Part shown: positions 7,311 to 13,708 of the stretch, in pieces | Numbering within the stretch: position 1 is the stretch's first letter | Layout: each line of letters starts with the position of its first letter | NCBI GenBank assembly: GCA_027489295.1 | Contig: JAIYAA010000247.1 | Span: 1 to 16,525, forward strand | Direction of reading: 5' to 3' | DNA length: 16,525 nucleotides | DNA from: Sphingomonadales bacterium | Lineage (GTDB): Bacteria > Pseudomonadota > Alphaproteobacteria > Sphingomonadales > Sphingomonadaceae | The notes under the pieces: generated by a model | Databases searched by the model: none | What the model was told of the DNA's origin: nothing | The model's input: only the letters and a program-made list of their open reading frames with translations | Position numbers and translations under genes: made by a program

Positions 7311-7348
7311 CCCCAATTGGGGCGGAAGCCGGGGGCCACCTACCCCCG
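7311..7348. repeat. Palindrome and GC-rich stem at the hisF 3' junction
   Basis: CCCCAATTGGGG (7311-7322) is a perfect 12-bp palindrome. Next to it CGGGGG (7330-7335) and CCCCCG (7343-7348) form a 6-bp stem whose 7-nt loop contains the hisF stop codon. Neither has a T tract, so they are not classic terminators. They sit exactly where the low-GC segment meets the his operon and may stabilise the 3' end of the hisBHAF mRNA or mark an insertion junction. Confidence 0.5.
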
Positions 7349-8101
7349 AACCGGAATCCCCGCCGCCGCCAGCGCGGCATGCGCCTCGGCGATCGTCGCC
7401 TGGCCGAAGTGGAAGATTGACGCCGCCAGCACCGCCGAGGCATGGCCGTCGCGGATGCCCGCCACCAGATCGTCCAGCCCGCCGACGCCGCCCGAGGCGA
7501 CCACCGGTACCGTCACCTGGTCGGCGATGGCGCGGATCAGCGCGAGGTCATAGCCGTCGCGGGTGCCGTCGCGGTCCATCGAGGTGACGAGCAGCTCGCC
7601 CGCGCCCAGCTCGGCGAGGTGCAGCGCGTGTTCGACCGCGTCGATGCCGGTTTCGCGGCGGCCGCCATGGGTGAACACCTCCCAGCGCCCGTCGCCGGTC
7701 CGCCGCGCGTCGACCGAGGCGACGACGCACTGGCTGCCCATGCGATCGGCGATCTCGGCGACCACTTCCGGCCGCGACACCGCCGCGCTGTTCACCGCGA
7801 CCTTGTCCGCGCCCGCCAGCAGCAGCGCGCGGGCATCCTCGACGCTGCGCACCCCGCCGCCGACGGTGAGCGGCATGAAGCACACTTCGGCGGTGCGGCG
7901 CACCACGTCGAGGATCGTGCCGCGCGCCTCGTGGCTGGCGGTGATGTCGAGGAAGCAGAGCTCGTCGGCACCCGCCGCGTCATAGGCGTGGGCCTGCTCG
8001 ACCGGATCGCCGGCGTCGCGCAGCTCGACGAAGTTCACGCCCTTGACGACCCGGCCGTTCGCGACGTCGAGGCAGGGGATGACGCGGGCGCGGACGGTCA
8101 T
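7340..8101 (-). CDS. hisF: Imidazole glycerol phosphate synthase, cyclase subunit
   Basis: HisF is the (beta/alpha)8 cyclase that, with ammonia delivered by HisH, turns PRFAR into imidazole glycerol phosphate and AICAR (histidine pathway step 5; AICAR feeds purine synthesis). The 253-aa protein has the expected length. The two catalytic aspartates are in place: Asp12 in [14 protein letters not shown] and Asp131 in [10 protein letters not shown]. The phosphate-binding loops LTVGGGVRS (residues 78-86) and VVASGGVGG are also present. The ATG overlaps the hisA stop as ATGA, so translation is coupled to HisA. The gene ends in a GC-rich stem, and DNA of lower GC follows directly. It is usual to find hisE next in related genomes; here it is about 1 kb further on. 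Confidence 0.98.
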   Translation of the reverse strand: MTVRARVIPCLDVANGRVVKGVNFVELRDAGDPVEQAHAYDAAGADELCFLDITASHEARGTILDVVRRTAEVCFMPLTVGGGVRSVEDARALLLAGADKVAVNSAAVSRPEVVAEIADRMGSQCVVASVDARRTGDGRWEVFTHGGRRETGIDAVEHALHLAELGAGELLVTSMDRDGTRDGYDLALIRAIADQVTVPVVASGGVGGLDDLVAGIRDGHASAVLAASIFHFGQATIAEAHAALAAAGIPVRG

Positions 8102-8826
8102 CGCCCGGCCTCGATCGCCTCGGCGAGGTCGAGCCGGCCATCATAGAGCGCGCGGCCCGAGATCACGCCTTCGATGCCGTCGTCGACATGGCCGCGCAGG
8201 GCATGGATGTCGTGAATGTCGGTAACGCCGCCGCTGGCGATCACCGGGATCGACACGGCGCGGGCCAGCGCCACGGTCGCCTCGACATTGCAGCCCTTGA
8301 GCAGCCCGTCGCGGCCGACATCGGTGAACAGCAGGGCGGCCACGCCCGCATCCTCGAAGCGGCGAGCGAGATCGACCACGCTGACGTCCGACACATCGGC
8401 CCAGCCATGCGTGGCGACCATGCCGTCGCGGGCGTCCACCGCCACCACGATCTGGCCGGGGTGCGCGCGGGCGGCTTCGCGGACGAGCTCCGGATTTTCC
8501 AGCGCGGCGGTGCCGATGACGACGCGGGTGACGCCCAGATCGAGCCAGCGTGCGATCGAATCATGGTTCCGGATGCCGCCGCCGAGCTGCACCTTGGCAG
8601 GAGTCTTCGCCAGGATGTTGGCGACCGCGAGGCCGTTGACCGATTCGCCTGCGAACGCGCCGTCGAGATCGACGACGTGGAGCCATTCGGCGCCGGCTTG
8701 CGCGAACAGTTCGGCCTGCGCGGCGGGATCGTCGCCGTAGACGGTGGCGCGCGCCATGTCGCCTTCGGCGAGGCGGACGACCTGGCCGGCCTTGAGATCG
8801 ATGGCGGGGAAGATGTGCAGGGTCAT
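8098..8826 (-). CDS. hisA: ProFAR isomerase (HisA)
   Basis: HisA opens the ribose ring of ProFAR to give PRFAR by an Amadori rearrangement (histidine pathway step 4). It is a (beta/alpha)8 barrel homologous to HisF. The 242-aa protein has the catalytic pair Asp10 ([10 protein letters not shown]) and Asp131 (VAVDARDG), the phosphate loop QLGGGIRN (residues 80-87) and the second loop [12 protein letters not shown]. The ATG at 8826 lies 7 bp after the hisH stop, and the gene overlaps hisF by four bases. The protein looks intact and of normal length. Confidence 0.98.
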   Translation of the reverse strand: MTLHIFPAIDLKAGQVVRLAEGDMARATVYGDDPAAQAELFAQAGAEWLHVVDLDGAFAGESVNGLAVANILAKTPAKVQLGGGIRNHDSIARWLDLGVTRVVIGTAALENPELVREAARAHPGQIVVAVDARDGMVATHGWADVSDVSVVDLARRFEDAGVAALLFTDVGRDGLLKGCNVEATVALARAVSIPVIASGGVTDIHDIHALRGHVDDGIEGVISGRALYDGRLDLAEAIEAGR

Positions 8827-8833
8827 GGGGATC

Positions 8834-9436
8834 TCAGGGCTTCCAGGCGAGGAATCGTTCGAGCAGCGCGATGCCGTAGCGCTGGCTCTTTTCGGGGTGG
8901 AACTGCAGGCCGACGATATTGTCGCGGCCGATCGCCGCGGTCACCGGGCCGCCATGTTCGGTGGTGGCGAGTACGCCCGCGCCGTCGAACGCGAAGCTGT
9001 GGAGGAAATAGGCCTCGCCGCGCTCGATCAGCGGGTGATCGACCACCGGGACCACATCGTTCCAGCCCATGTGCGGCACCCGCACCTCGGGGCCGGCGGG
9101 CAACTGGCGGACGGTGCCGGGGATCCAGCCGAGCCCGGCATGGCTGCCCAGCTCTTCGCCCGTGGTCGCGAGCAGTTGCATGCCGACGCACACGCCGAGG
9201 AACGGCACCGCGTCGTGCAGCACGCGCGTCTCAAGTGCCTCGATCATGCCGGGCAGTGCGCGCAGGCCCGACGCGCAGGCACCGAACGCGCCGACGCCGG
9301 GCAGTACCACGCGGTCGGCGCCCAGCACGACGGCCGGATCGGCGGTCACCGCGACATCGGCAGCCCCCGCCGCCTTCAGCGCATTGTGCACCGAGTGGAG
9401 GTTGCCCGCGCCGTAATCGATCAGCGCGACGGTCAC
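8834..9436 (-). CDS. hisH: Imidazole glycerol phosphate synthase, glutaminase subunit
   Basis: HisH is the class I glutamine amidotransferase that hydrolyses glutamine and channels ammonia to HisF in the IGP synthase heterodimer. The 200-aa protein has the oxyanion-loop region VLPGVGAFG (residues 44-52), the nucleophile Cys83 in GVCVGMQLL, and the catalytic His180 and Glu182 in GLQFHPEKSQ. The start is GTG at 9436, which overlaps the stop of the upstream YciI-like gene as GTGA; this overlap and the conserved N-terminus (TVALIDYGAGNLHSV) fix the start. Translational coupling to the upstream gene is likely. Confidence 0.98.
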   Translation of the reverse strand: MTVALIDYGAGNLHSVHNALKAAGAADVAVTADPAVVLGADRVVLPGVGAFGACASGLRALPGMIEALETRVLHDAVPFLGVCVGMQLLATTGEELGSHAGLGWIPGTVRQLPAGPEVRVPHMGWNDVVPVVDHPLIERGEAYFLHSFAFDGAGVLATTEHGGPVTAAIGRDNIVGLQFHPEKSQRYGIALLERFLAWKP

Positions 9437-9717
9437 TGGCCGAGCGCCTCCAGCCCCGGCGCGAGGATGCTCGGCGCGACTTCGATGAAGTCATAGTCGG
9501 CCGCGCCGGCGGTGGCGAAGGGGTCGGTGGCAGCCCAGGCCTGCACTTCGTCGAGCGAACCGCGCGCCATGAAGAAGCCGCCGGTCACCGGCACCTTGCG
9601 GCCGGCGACCAGCAGACGGCCATCGGCGACGCCCTGCTTGAGCCAGTCGACATGCGCCGGGCGCAGCGCGTCGATTTCGGAAAGCTCCACCTTGTAGGTG
9701 AGAAGGACGAGAATCAT
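9433..9717 (-). CDS. YciI-family protein inside the his operon
   Basis: This 94-aa protein belongs to the YciI (YCII-related, dimeric ferredoxin-like fold) family. It shows the family's conserved His22 and Asp24 in RPAHVDWLKQG, the GGFFMARG strand, and DPFATAG with Asp65. Members are usually of unknown function; a few act in degradation of cyclic or chlorinated aromatics. The ATG at 9717 shares one base with the hisB stop (TGATG), and its own stop overlaps the hisH GTG by four bases, so it is locked into the operon by coupling on both sides. That suggests a role during histidine synthesis, for example handling a reactive intermediate or by-product, but this is inference. It has no signal peptide and should be cytoplasmic. 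Confidence 0.92.
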   Translation of the reverse strand: MILVLLTYKVELSEIDALRPAHVDWLKQGVADGRLLVAGRKVPVTGGFFMARGSLDEVQAWAATDPFATAGAADYDFIEVAPSILAPGLEALGQ

Positions 9718-10304
9718 CACAGCACTCCCTTGGTCGAGGGGATCACCCCCGCCTTGCGCGGATCGATCTCCACCGCCTCGCGCAGCGCGCGGGCCAGGCC
9801 CTTGAACGCGGCTTCGGCGATATGGTGGTTGTTGCTGCCGTACAGCGTCTCGACGTGCAGCGTCAGGCCGGCGGTCTGGGCGAAGCTGTGGAACCAGTGT
9901 TCGAACATCTCGGTATCCATCTCGCCGAGCTTCTTCTGGCTGAACGCGGTCTTCCACACGAGATAGGGGCGGCCGGAAATGTCCACGGCGACGCGGGTCA
10001 GCGTCTCGTCCATCGGCGACAGCGCATCGGCGTAGCGGCGGATGCCCTTCTTGTCGCCCAGCGCCTTGGCGATCGCCTCGCCGATCGCGAGCCCGGTGTC
10101 CTCCACCGTGTGGTGCTGGTCGATATGCAGGTCGCCCACCGTCTTCACGTCGAGGTCGATCAGGCCGTGGCGGCTCAGCTGTTCGAGCATGTGATCGAAG
10201 AATCCGATGCCCGTGCTGATGTTGTAGGCGCCGGTGCCGTCGAGGTTGACGGTGACGTCGATCGAGGTTTCGCTGGTCTTCCGGCTGATGGTCGCGATGC
10301 GCAT
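9717..10304 (-). CDS. hisB: Imidazoleglycerol-phosphate dehydratase (monofunctional)
   Basis: HisB removes water from imidazole glycerol phosphate to give imidazole acetol phosphate (histidine pathway step 6). The 195-aa protein is the monofunctional form without the phosphatase domain found in enteric HisB. The Mn-binding motifs are present: [10 protein letters not shown] (residues 34-43), HHTVEDTG (64-71), then [19 protein letters not shown] (157-175), the duplicated His-rich motif. I placed the start at the ATG at 10304, where homology begins ([13 protein letters not shown]). An in-frame ATG at 10316 and a start at 10370 are less likely. No Shine-Dalgarno precedes 10304, but TTGCAT lies 35 nt upstream, so a leaderless mRNA is possible. 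It is the first gene of the his block and is divergent from sspB. Confidence 0.97.
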   Translation of the reverse strand: MRIATISRKTSETSIDVTVNLDGTGAYNISTGIGFFDHMLEQLSRHGLIDLDVKTVGDLHIDQHHTVEDTGLAIGEAIAKALGDKKGIRRYADALSPMDETLTRVAVDISGRPYLVWKTAFSQKKLGEMDTEMFEHWFHSFAQTAGLTLHVETLYGSNNHHIAEAAFKGLARALREAVEIDPRKAGVIPSTKGVL

Positions 10305-10311
10305 GAAGGTG

Positions 10312-10339
10312 CACATAACGCTAGCGGCGTCGCATGCAA
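10312..10339 (-). promoter_or_regulatory. Candidate promoter of hisB and the his operon
   Basis: On the minus strand TTGCAT (10339-10334), a 16-nt spacer and TATGTG (10317-10312) end 7 nt before the hisB ATG. There is no Shine-Dalgarno, so a leaderless transcript starting at the ATG would fit. The -35 box is two bases from the divergent TTGACC of sspB. Confidence 0.4.
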
Positions 10340-10341
10340 TC

Positions 10342-10369
10342 TTGACCGTAATTTTCCATCCGCTACCCA
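10342..10369 (+). promoter_or_regulatory. Candidate promoter of sspB
   Basis: TTGACC (10342-10347), a 16-nt spacer and TACCCA (10364-10369, inside GCTACCC) end 6 nt before the ATG at 10376. The spacing puts transcription start at the ATG itself. The -35 is good and the -10 is weak. Confidence 0.45.
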
Positions 10370-10375
10370 AGGGGC

Positions 10376-10867
10376 ATGAATGCCACCGTGCCCGATAGTT
10401 TGATTCCGTATGACGAGATCGTGCAGGAAGCCCTGCGCGCCGTGGTGGGCCGTGTGCTCGGAACCGTGGCGCAGAGCGGCGGCCTGCCGGGCGCGCATCA
10501 TTTCTACATCACGTTCAAGACGCAGGCGCCCGGGGTCGACATCCCGCAGCGGCTGATGGAGCGGTTCCCGGACGAGATGACCATCGTCCTCCAGCACCGC
10601 TACTGGGACCTGACGGTGGACGACCGGAAATTCTCGGTGGGGCTCAGCTTCAACCAGATCCCGTCGATCCTGACGATCCCGTTCGCGGCGATCACCGGCT
10701 TCCACGATCCGGCGGTGAATTTCGAGCTGCGCTTCCAGGCGGCGGAGGGTCCCGAAGGCCCCGAACCGCACGAGCATGACGATGCCGAGAATGACGGCGG
10801 TCCGGTGGCAAAGCCCGCCGAGGACGGCTCGAACGTCGTCTCGGTCGATTTCAAGCGGAAGAAGTAA
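10376..10867 (+). CDS. sspB: ClpXP adaptor SspB, alphaproteobacterial type
   Basis: SspB tethers ssrA-tagged and other substrates to the ClpXP protease in the cytoplasm. The 163-aa protein has the substrate-binding domain at about residues 8-115 ([21 protein letters not shown], then [26 protein letters not shown] and [19 protein letters not shown]). A disordered acidic linker rich in Glu, Asp and His follows. The C-terminal tail [11 protein letters not shown] is the ClpX-docking element typical of this group. I start it at the ATG at 10376; the AAGGGG just before it is only 1 nt away, too close to act as a Shine-Dalgarno, so either the mRNA is leaderless or translation begins at the GTG at 10388. 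It ends 3 bp from the convergent radC stop and is divergent from hisB. Confidence 0.93.
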   Translation: MNATVPDSLIPYDEIVQEALRAVVGRVLGTVAQSGGLPGAHHFYITFKTQAPGVDIPQRLMERFPDEMTIVLQHRYWDLTVDDRKFSVGLSFNQIPSILTIPFAAITGFHDPAVNFELRFQAAEGPEGPEPHEHDDAENDGGPVAKPAEDGSNVVSVDFKRKK

Positions 10868-10870
10868 GCA

Positions 10871-11554
10871 CTAGATCAGGCCCTTGGCGCGAAGGCTGGC
10901 ATGGCCTTCGCTGCCGATGATGATGTGATCGTGCACCACGATGCCGAGCGATTTGCCCGCCTCGGCGATCTTGCGCGTCACCTCGATATCGGCGCGGCTC
11001 GGGCTTGGATCGCCCGAGGGGTGGTTGTGCACCAGGATGAGCGCCGCCGACCCCAGATGCAGCGCGCGGCCGATCACCTGGCGAACATAGATCGGCGCCT
11101 CGTCGATCGAGCCCTCGTTCATCAGCTCGTCGCGGATCAGCAGGTTGCGGGTGTTGAGGTGGAGCACGCGCACCCGCTCGATCGCGTGCGGCGCCATGTC
11201 GGCGCGCAGATAGTCGAGCAGCGCCTGCCAGTTGGCGAGTACGGGCTGTTCGCGGACCTTGGTCTGCAGCAGGCGCAGCGCGGCGGCGTGGATCGCCTTG
11301 AGCGCGGCGACCTGCGTGTCCCGGACCCCCTCGATCCGCAGCATCGCCTCCGGATCGGCGGCGAGCAGGCCGGGCAGACCGCCGAATTCCCGTAGCAACG
11401 TCTTGGCCAGCGGCTTGGTGTCGCGCCGCTGGATGGTCAGCCCCAGCACATATTCGATCAGCTCGTGATCGAGCAGCGCTTCGGTGCCGCCCTCGAACAG
11501 GCGTTGGCGCAGGCGCGCGCGGTGGCCGCTGTTGTCGGGCGGATCGTCGGACAT
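10871..11554 (-). CDS. radC: RadC/JAB-domain protein (UPF0758)
   Basis: This 227-aa protein of the RadC family has an N-terminal helix-hairpin-helix-like region (ELIEYVLGL, then MLRIEGVRDTQVAALKAIHAA, residues 71-91) and a C-terminal JAB/MPN metalloprotease-like domain. The zinc motif is complete: ILVHNHPSGDPSPSRADIEVT with His176, His178 and Asp189, and Glu147 is the likely catalytic acid (DELMNEGS). Historically linked to DNA repair and recombination, its biochemical role is unsettled. I chose the ATG at 11554 because homology begins there (MSDDPPDNSGHRARLRQRLF). The frame stays open to 11827, but that part is Arg/Cys-rich noise. There is no Shine-Dalgarno; a promoter-like pair ends 7 nt before the ATG. 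It is convergent with sspB and divergent from the atp operon. Confidence 0.94.
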   Translation of the reverse strand: MSDDPPDNSGHRARLRQRLFEGGTEALLDHELIEYVLGLTIQRRDTKPLAKTLLREFGGLPGLLAADPEAMLRIEGVRDTQVAALKAIHAAALRLLQTKVREQPVLANWQALLDYLRADMAPHAIERVRVLHLNTRNLLIRDELMNEGSIDEAPIYVRQVIGRALHLGSAALILVHNHPSGDPSPSRADIEVTRKIAEAGKSLGIVVHDHIIIGSEGHASLRAKGLI

Positions 11555-11561
11555 CCGCGCA

Positions 11562-11590
11562 ACTATGCAGGGATGCCGCGCTGGCTGCAA
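11562..11590 (-). promoter_or_regulatory. Candidate promoter of radC (leaderless)
   Basis: On the minus strand TTGCAG (11590-11585), a 17-nt spacer and CATAGT (11567-11562) end 7 nt before the radC ATG. The -10 matches TATAAT at four of six bases. Transcription would start at or beside the ATG, consistent with the lack of a Shine-Dalgarno. Confidence 0.45.
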
Positions 11591-11729
11591 TGCGCGCCGC
11601 AGGGCCAGGTGTCGCGACCCGTCCATATCGGCTGTCGTTGCGTTGCAGCGCGCGCAAATGGCGGATTTCCGCGGGTGCGAATGTCTCGTCGTCGATGAAT
11701 CCGTGATGAAGCGCGACATGTTGCAACGG

Positions 11730-11758
11730 TTGACTCGGTCGATTGGTCTTCCTAAAGC
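11730..11758 (+). promoter_or_regulatory. Candidate promoter of the atp Fo operon
   Basis: TTGACT (11730-11735), a 17-nt spacer and TAAAGC (11753-11758) would start transcription near 11765, giving a leader of about 75 nt before the atpI GTG. The surrounding 11555-11839 gap (285 bp, between divergent radC and atpI) holds no convincing gene and is the place for the operon promoter. The -10 is poor, so the exact position is uncertain. Confidence 0.45.
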
Positions 11759-11798
11759 GCCCGTACATCGCGGCCGTCGGCTTGCGGTGCTGTATGTC

Positions 11799-11824
11799 GC
11801 CCGCCCGCTGCGCGGCGGCTTTTT
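11799..11824 (+). terminator. Terminator-like hairpin with T run in the atp leader
   Basis: GCC-C-GCC (11799-11805, one bulged C) pairs with GGCGGC (11814-11819) around an 8-nt loop, followed at once by five T (11820-11824). It points toward atpI, and no same-strand gene close upstream would need ending here because radC runs the other way. If the operon promoter lies upstream, this is an attenuator candidate; otherwise it may be chance or a stabilising 5' hairpin. Confidence 0.45.
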
Positions 11825-11839
11825 CATATCTGGATCGCC

Positions 11840-12133
11840 GTGCTCGCTTTGTCTGACGACCCTATCCGTTCTGACCTCGACCGTCGCATCGCCGATGCGA
11901 AGGCGGCGGTGCGTGACGGTCAGGCGCCGGTGCGGAAGCCCGAAAAGGGCTATAAGCAGGGCTCGCGGGTGCTCGCCGAACTGATCGGCGCACCGCTGGG
12001 CGGCGGGGTGATCGGCTTCGCGCTGGATCGCTGGCTGGGAACGAGCCCCTGGGGGCTCTTGATCCTGCTGGTGCTCAGCGTGATCGTGGCGTTTCGCAAC
12101 ATCTACAAGATTTCGAAGGAGCGCGCAGAGTGA
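11840..12133 (+). CDS. atpI: ATP synthase protein I (AtpI)
   Basis: AtpI is a small inner-membrane protein encoded at the head of many ATP synthase operons. It is thought to help assemble the c-ring or supply Mg2+, and it is not part of the finished enzyme. The 97-aa protein has a charged cytoplasmic N-terminus, then two membrane segments: one around ELIGAPLGGGVIGFALDRWLG (residues 47-67) and one around PWGLLILLVLSVIVAFRNIY. The LGGGxxGxxLDxxxGTxPWG pattern is typical of the family. The start is taken as GTG at 11840; a TTG at 11849 is an alternative, and the Shine-Dalgarno is weak (GGA 5-6 nt upstream). The stop overlaps the atpB GTG by four bases (GTGA), so atpB translation is probably coupled. 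Confidence 0.88.
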   Translation: MLALSDDPIRSDLDRRIADAKAAVRDGQAPVRKPEKGYKQGSRVLAELIGAPLGGGVIGFALDRWLGTSPWGLLILLVLSVIVAFRNIYKISKERAE

Positions 12134-12912
12134 GCGCCGGCAAAATCGATCCGATGGAGCAGTTCAAGGTCGAGCCCGTACTGGGCCGGCATATCGACCT
12201 GTTCGGCTATGACATCTCCTTCACCAACTCGGCGCTGTTCATGTTCGTCGTGGCGGCGCTGCTGTTCGTGTTCATGGTCGGCGGCCTGCAGCGCAAGCTG
12301 ATCCCCGGCAAGTGGCAGCTGATGGTGGAAGGCGCCGTCGGGTTCATCGACTCGATGGTGAGCGTGAACATCGGCAAGGGCGGCAAGAAATTCGCGCCGT
12401 ACATCTTCTCGCTGTTCTTCTTCATCCTGTTCGCCAACCTGGTCGGCGTGCTGCCGCTGGCGGTGCTGCCGGGGCTGCATACCTTCGCGGTCACCAGCCA
12501 CATCACCGTCACCGCGGTGCTCGCCTTCTTCTCGTTCGGCATCGTCCTCGCGGTCGGGCTGATCAAGCATGGCTTCAAGTTCTTCTCGCTGTTCGTGCCG
12601 CACGGCGCGCCGGGGTGGCTGATGCCGGTGATCATTCCCGTCGAGCTGGTGTCGTTCCTGGTGCGTCCGTTCTCGCTGGGTCTGCGACTGTTCGTCGCGA
12701 TGACCGCGGGGCACATCCTGCTTGAGGTGTTCGGCAGCTTCGTCGTCCAGGGTTTCGCGAGCGGCACGCCGCTGGGCGGCCTGGTCGGGGTGCTGAGCTT
12801 CGGCATGATCGTCGGCGTCAGCGCGCTCGAGCTGCTGGTCTGCGCGATCCAGGCCTATGTGTTCGCGCTGCTGACCTCGCTGTATCTCCACGACGCGGTG
12901 CACCTGCACTAA
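12130..12912 (+). CDS. atpB: ATP synthase Fo subunit a
   Basis: Subunit a forms the two half-channels that carry protons to and from the c-ring. The 260-aa membrane protein has the hallmark RPFSLGLRLFVAMTAGHILLEV with the essential Arg186 (Arg210 in E. coli). The final helix LLVCAIQAYVFALLTSLYL carries Gln241, the counterpart of E. coli Gln252. Hydrophobic helices lie at about 33-52, 90-112, 122-145, 165-180, 183-205 and 222-253. The start is GTG at 12130, fixed by overlap with the atpI stop. Length and residues are normal. Confidence 0.97.
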   Translation: MSAGKIDPMEQFKVEPVLGRHIDLFGYDISFTNSALFMFVVAALLFVFMVGGLQRKLIPGKWQLMVEGAVGFIDSMVSVNIGKGGKKFAPYIFSLFFFILFANLVGVLPLAVLPGLHTFAVTSHITVTAVLAFFSFGIVLAVGLIKHGFKFFSLFVPHGAPGWLMPVIIPVELVSFLVRPFSLGLRLFVAMTAGHILLEVFGSFVVQGFASGTPLGGLVGVLSFGMIVGVSALELLVCAIQAYVFALLTSLYLHDAVHLH

Positions 12913-12961
12913 GTCGATCCGTTTTCGCTTTGAATTTTTAAGATTATCTAGGGAGCTAGAA
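12913..12961 (+). promoter_or_regulatory. A/T-rich translation-initiation region of atpE
   Basis: The 49-bp gap between atpB and atpE is about 37% GC by hand count, in a setting of roughly 65-70%. It contains T runs (TTTT, TTTTT) and ends in GGGAG (12951-12955), an ideal Shine-Dalgarno 6 nt before the ATG. A U-rich unstructured stretch before atpE is known in E. coli to raise c-subunit translation, which must exceed that of its neighbours; the same role is inferred here. It could also hold an RNase E-type processing site. Confidence 0.6.
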
Positions 12962-13192
12962 ATGACTGATCTGGGTGCAATGTACATCGGTGCCGGCCTG
13001 GCTGCGATCGGTATCGGCCTCGCCGCGCTCGGCGTGGGCAACGTGTTCGGCTCGTTCCTCGAAGGCGCGCTGCGTAACCCGGGTGCGGCTGATGGCCAGC
13101 AGGGCCGTCTGTTCATCGGTTTCGCCGCGTCGGAACTGCTGGGCCTGATCGCGTTCGTCGTCGCGATCCTGATCCTCTTCGTCGTCAAGTAA
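12962..13192 (+). CDS. atpE: ATP synthase Fo subunit c
   Basis: Subunit c makes the rotating proteolipid ring. The 76-aa protein is the usual hairpin of two helices: a Gly/Ala-rich first helix (GAGLAAIGIGLAALGVG, residues 10-26), the polar loop with the conserved Arg-Asn-Pro (LRNPGA, 37-42), and the second helix with the ion-binding Glu58 (FIGFAASELLGLIAFVV). The residue after Glu58 is Leu rather than the Ser/Thr seen in sodium-coupled rings, so proton coupling is expected. The start ATG has a strong GGGAG 6 nt upstream. It lies between atpB and the b' gene in the order expected for alphaproteobacteria. Confidence 0.97.
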   Translation: MTDLGAMYIGAGLAAIGIGLAALGVGNVFGSFLEGALRNPGAADGQQGRLFIGFAASELLGLIAFVVAILILFVVK

Positions 13193-13213
13193 GCAGAACG
13201 GAGGCCTCGGCCG

Positions 13214-13708
13214 ATGCCGCAGTTAGATCAGATATCGGAGATCTACGCCTCGCAGGTCTTCTGGCTCGCGATCGTATTTGCCCTGATCTACTTCGGGATC
13301 GGCAAGGCGATGGTCCCGAAGATCGAGCGGACGATGGAAGATCGCTCCGCCCGCATCGCCGGGGATATCGCCGCGGCGGAAGCGGCACGCGATGCCGCCC
13401 GCGCCGCGGACGAGGCCTATCAGGCGGGTCTGGAAGCTGCCCGTGCCGAGGCGCTGCGGGTGACCGCCGGTGCCAAGGCACAGGCGGCAACCGCCTCCGA
13501 GGCCAAGCTCAAGGCTGCCACGGCGGCCGACGATGCGCGGCTTGCAGATGCTACCCGCAGCATCGCCGAGCGTGAAAAGGCTGCGATCGGCGAGATCGAG
13601 GCAGCGACCGTCGAGGCCGTCGAGGCGATCGTGGCGCGCGTCTCGGGCGTCGCGGTCGACCGCGTCAGCGTCGAACAGAAGGTGAAGGCGGCGCTTGCCC
13701 ATGGCTGA
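13214..13708 (+). CDS. atpF2: ATP synthase Fo subunit b'
   Basis: This 164-aa protein is one half of the b/b' peripheral stalk that holds F1 against rotation. It has a short N-terminus (PQLDQISEIYASQ), one membrane helix (FWLAIVFALIYFGIGKAMV, about residues 16-34), then a long Ala/Glu/Arg-rich helix forming a coiled coil to the C-terminus. The N-terminal pattern and its place directly after atpE identify it as b' rather than b. ATG at 13214 is preceded by GGAGG (13200-13204) at 9-nt spacing. Its last 8 bases overlap the start of the b gene. Confidence 0.93.
   Translation: MPQLDQISEIYASQVFWLAIVFALIYFGIGKAMVPKIERTMEDRSARIAGDIAAAEAARDAARAADEAYQAGLEAARAEALRVTAGAKAQAATASEAKLKAATAADDARLADATRSIAEREKAAIGEIEAATVEAVEAIVARVSGVAVDRVSVEQKVKAALAHG

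Noticed and set aside
7259..7339. GTG start at 7339 for the 117-aa ORF, touching the hisF stop
   Set aside because: Direct coupling to hisF is tempting, but the added 27 residues look like read-through, the GTG lies in the loop of a GC-rich stem, and a promoter-like pair points to the ATG at 7258.
8188..9966. 592-codon open frame antisense to hisA, hisH and yciI
   Set aside because: It opposes intact his genes, has no recognisable domain, and its middle part is Arg/Pro-rich noise.
11484..11984. 166-codon plus-strand frame between radC and atpI
   Set aside because: Cys/Arg-rich, crosses radC antisense and runs into atpI out of frame; no family resemblance and no ribosome site.
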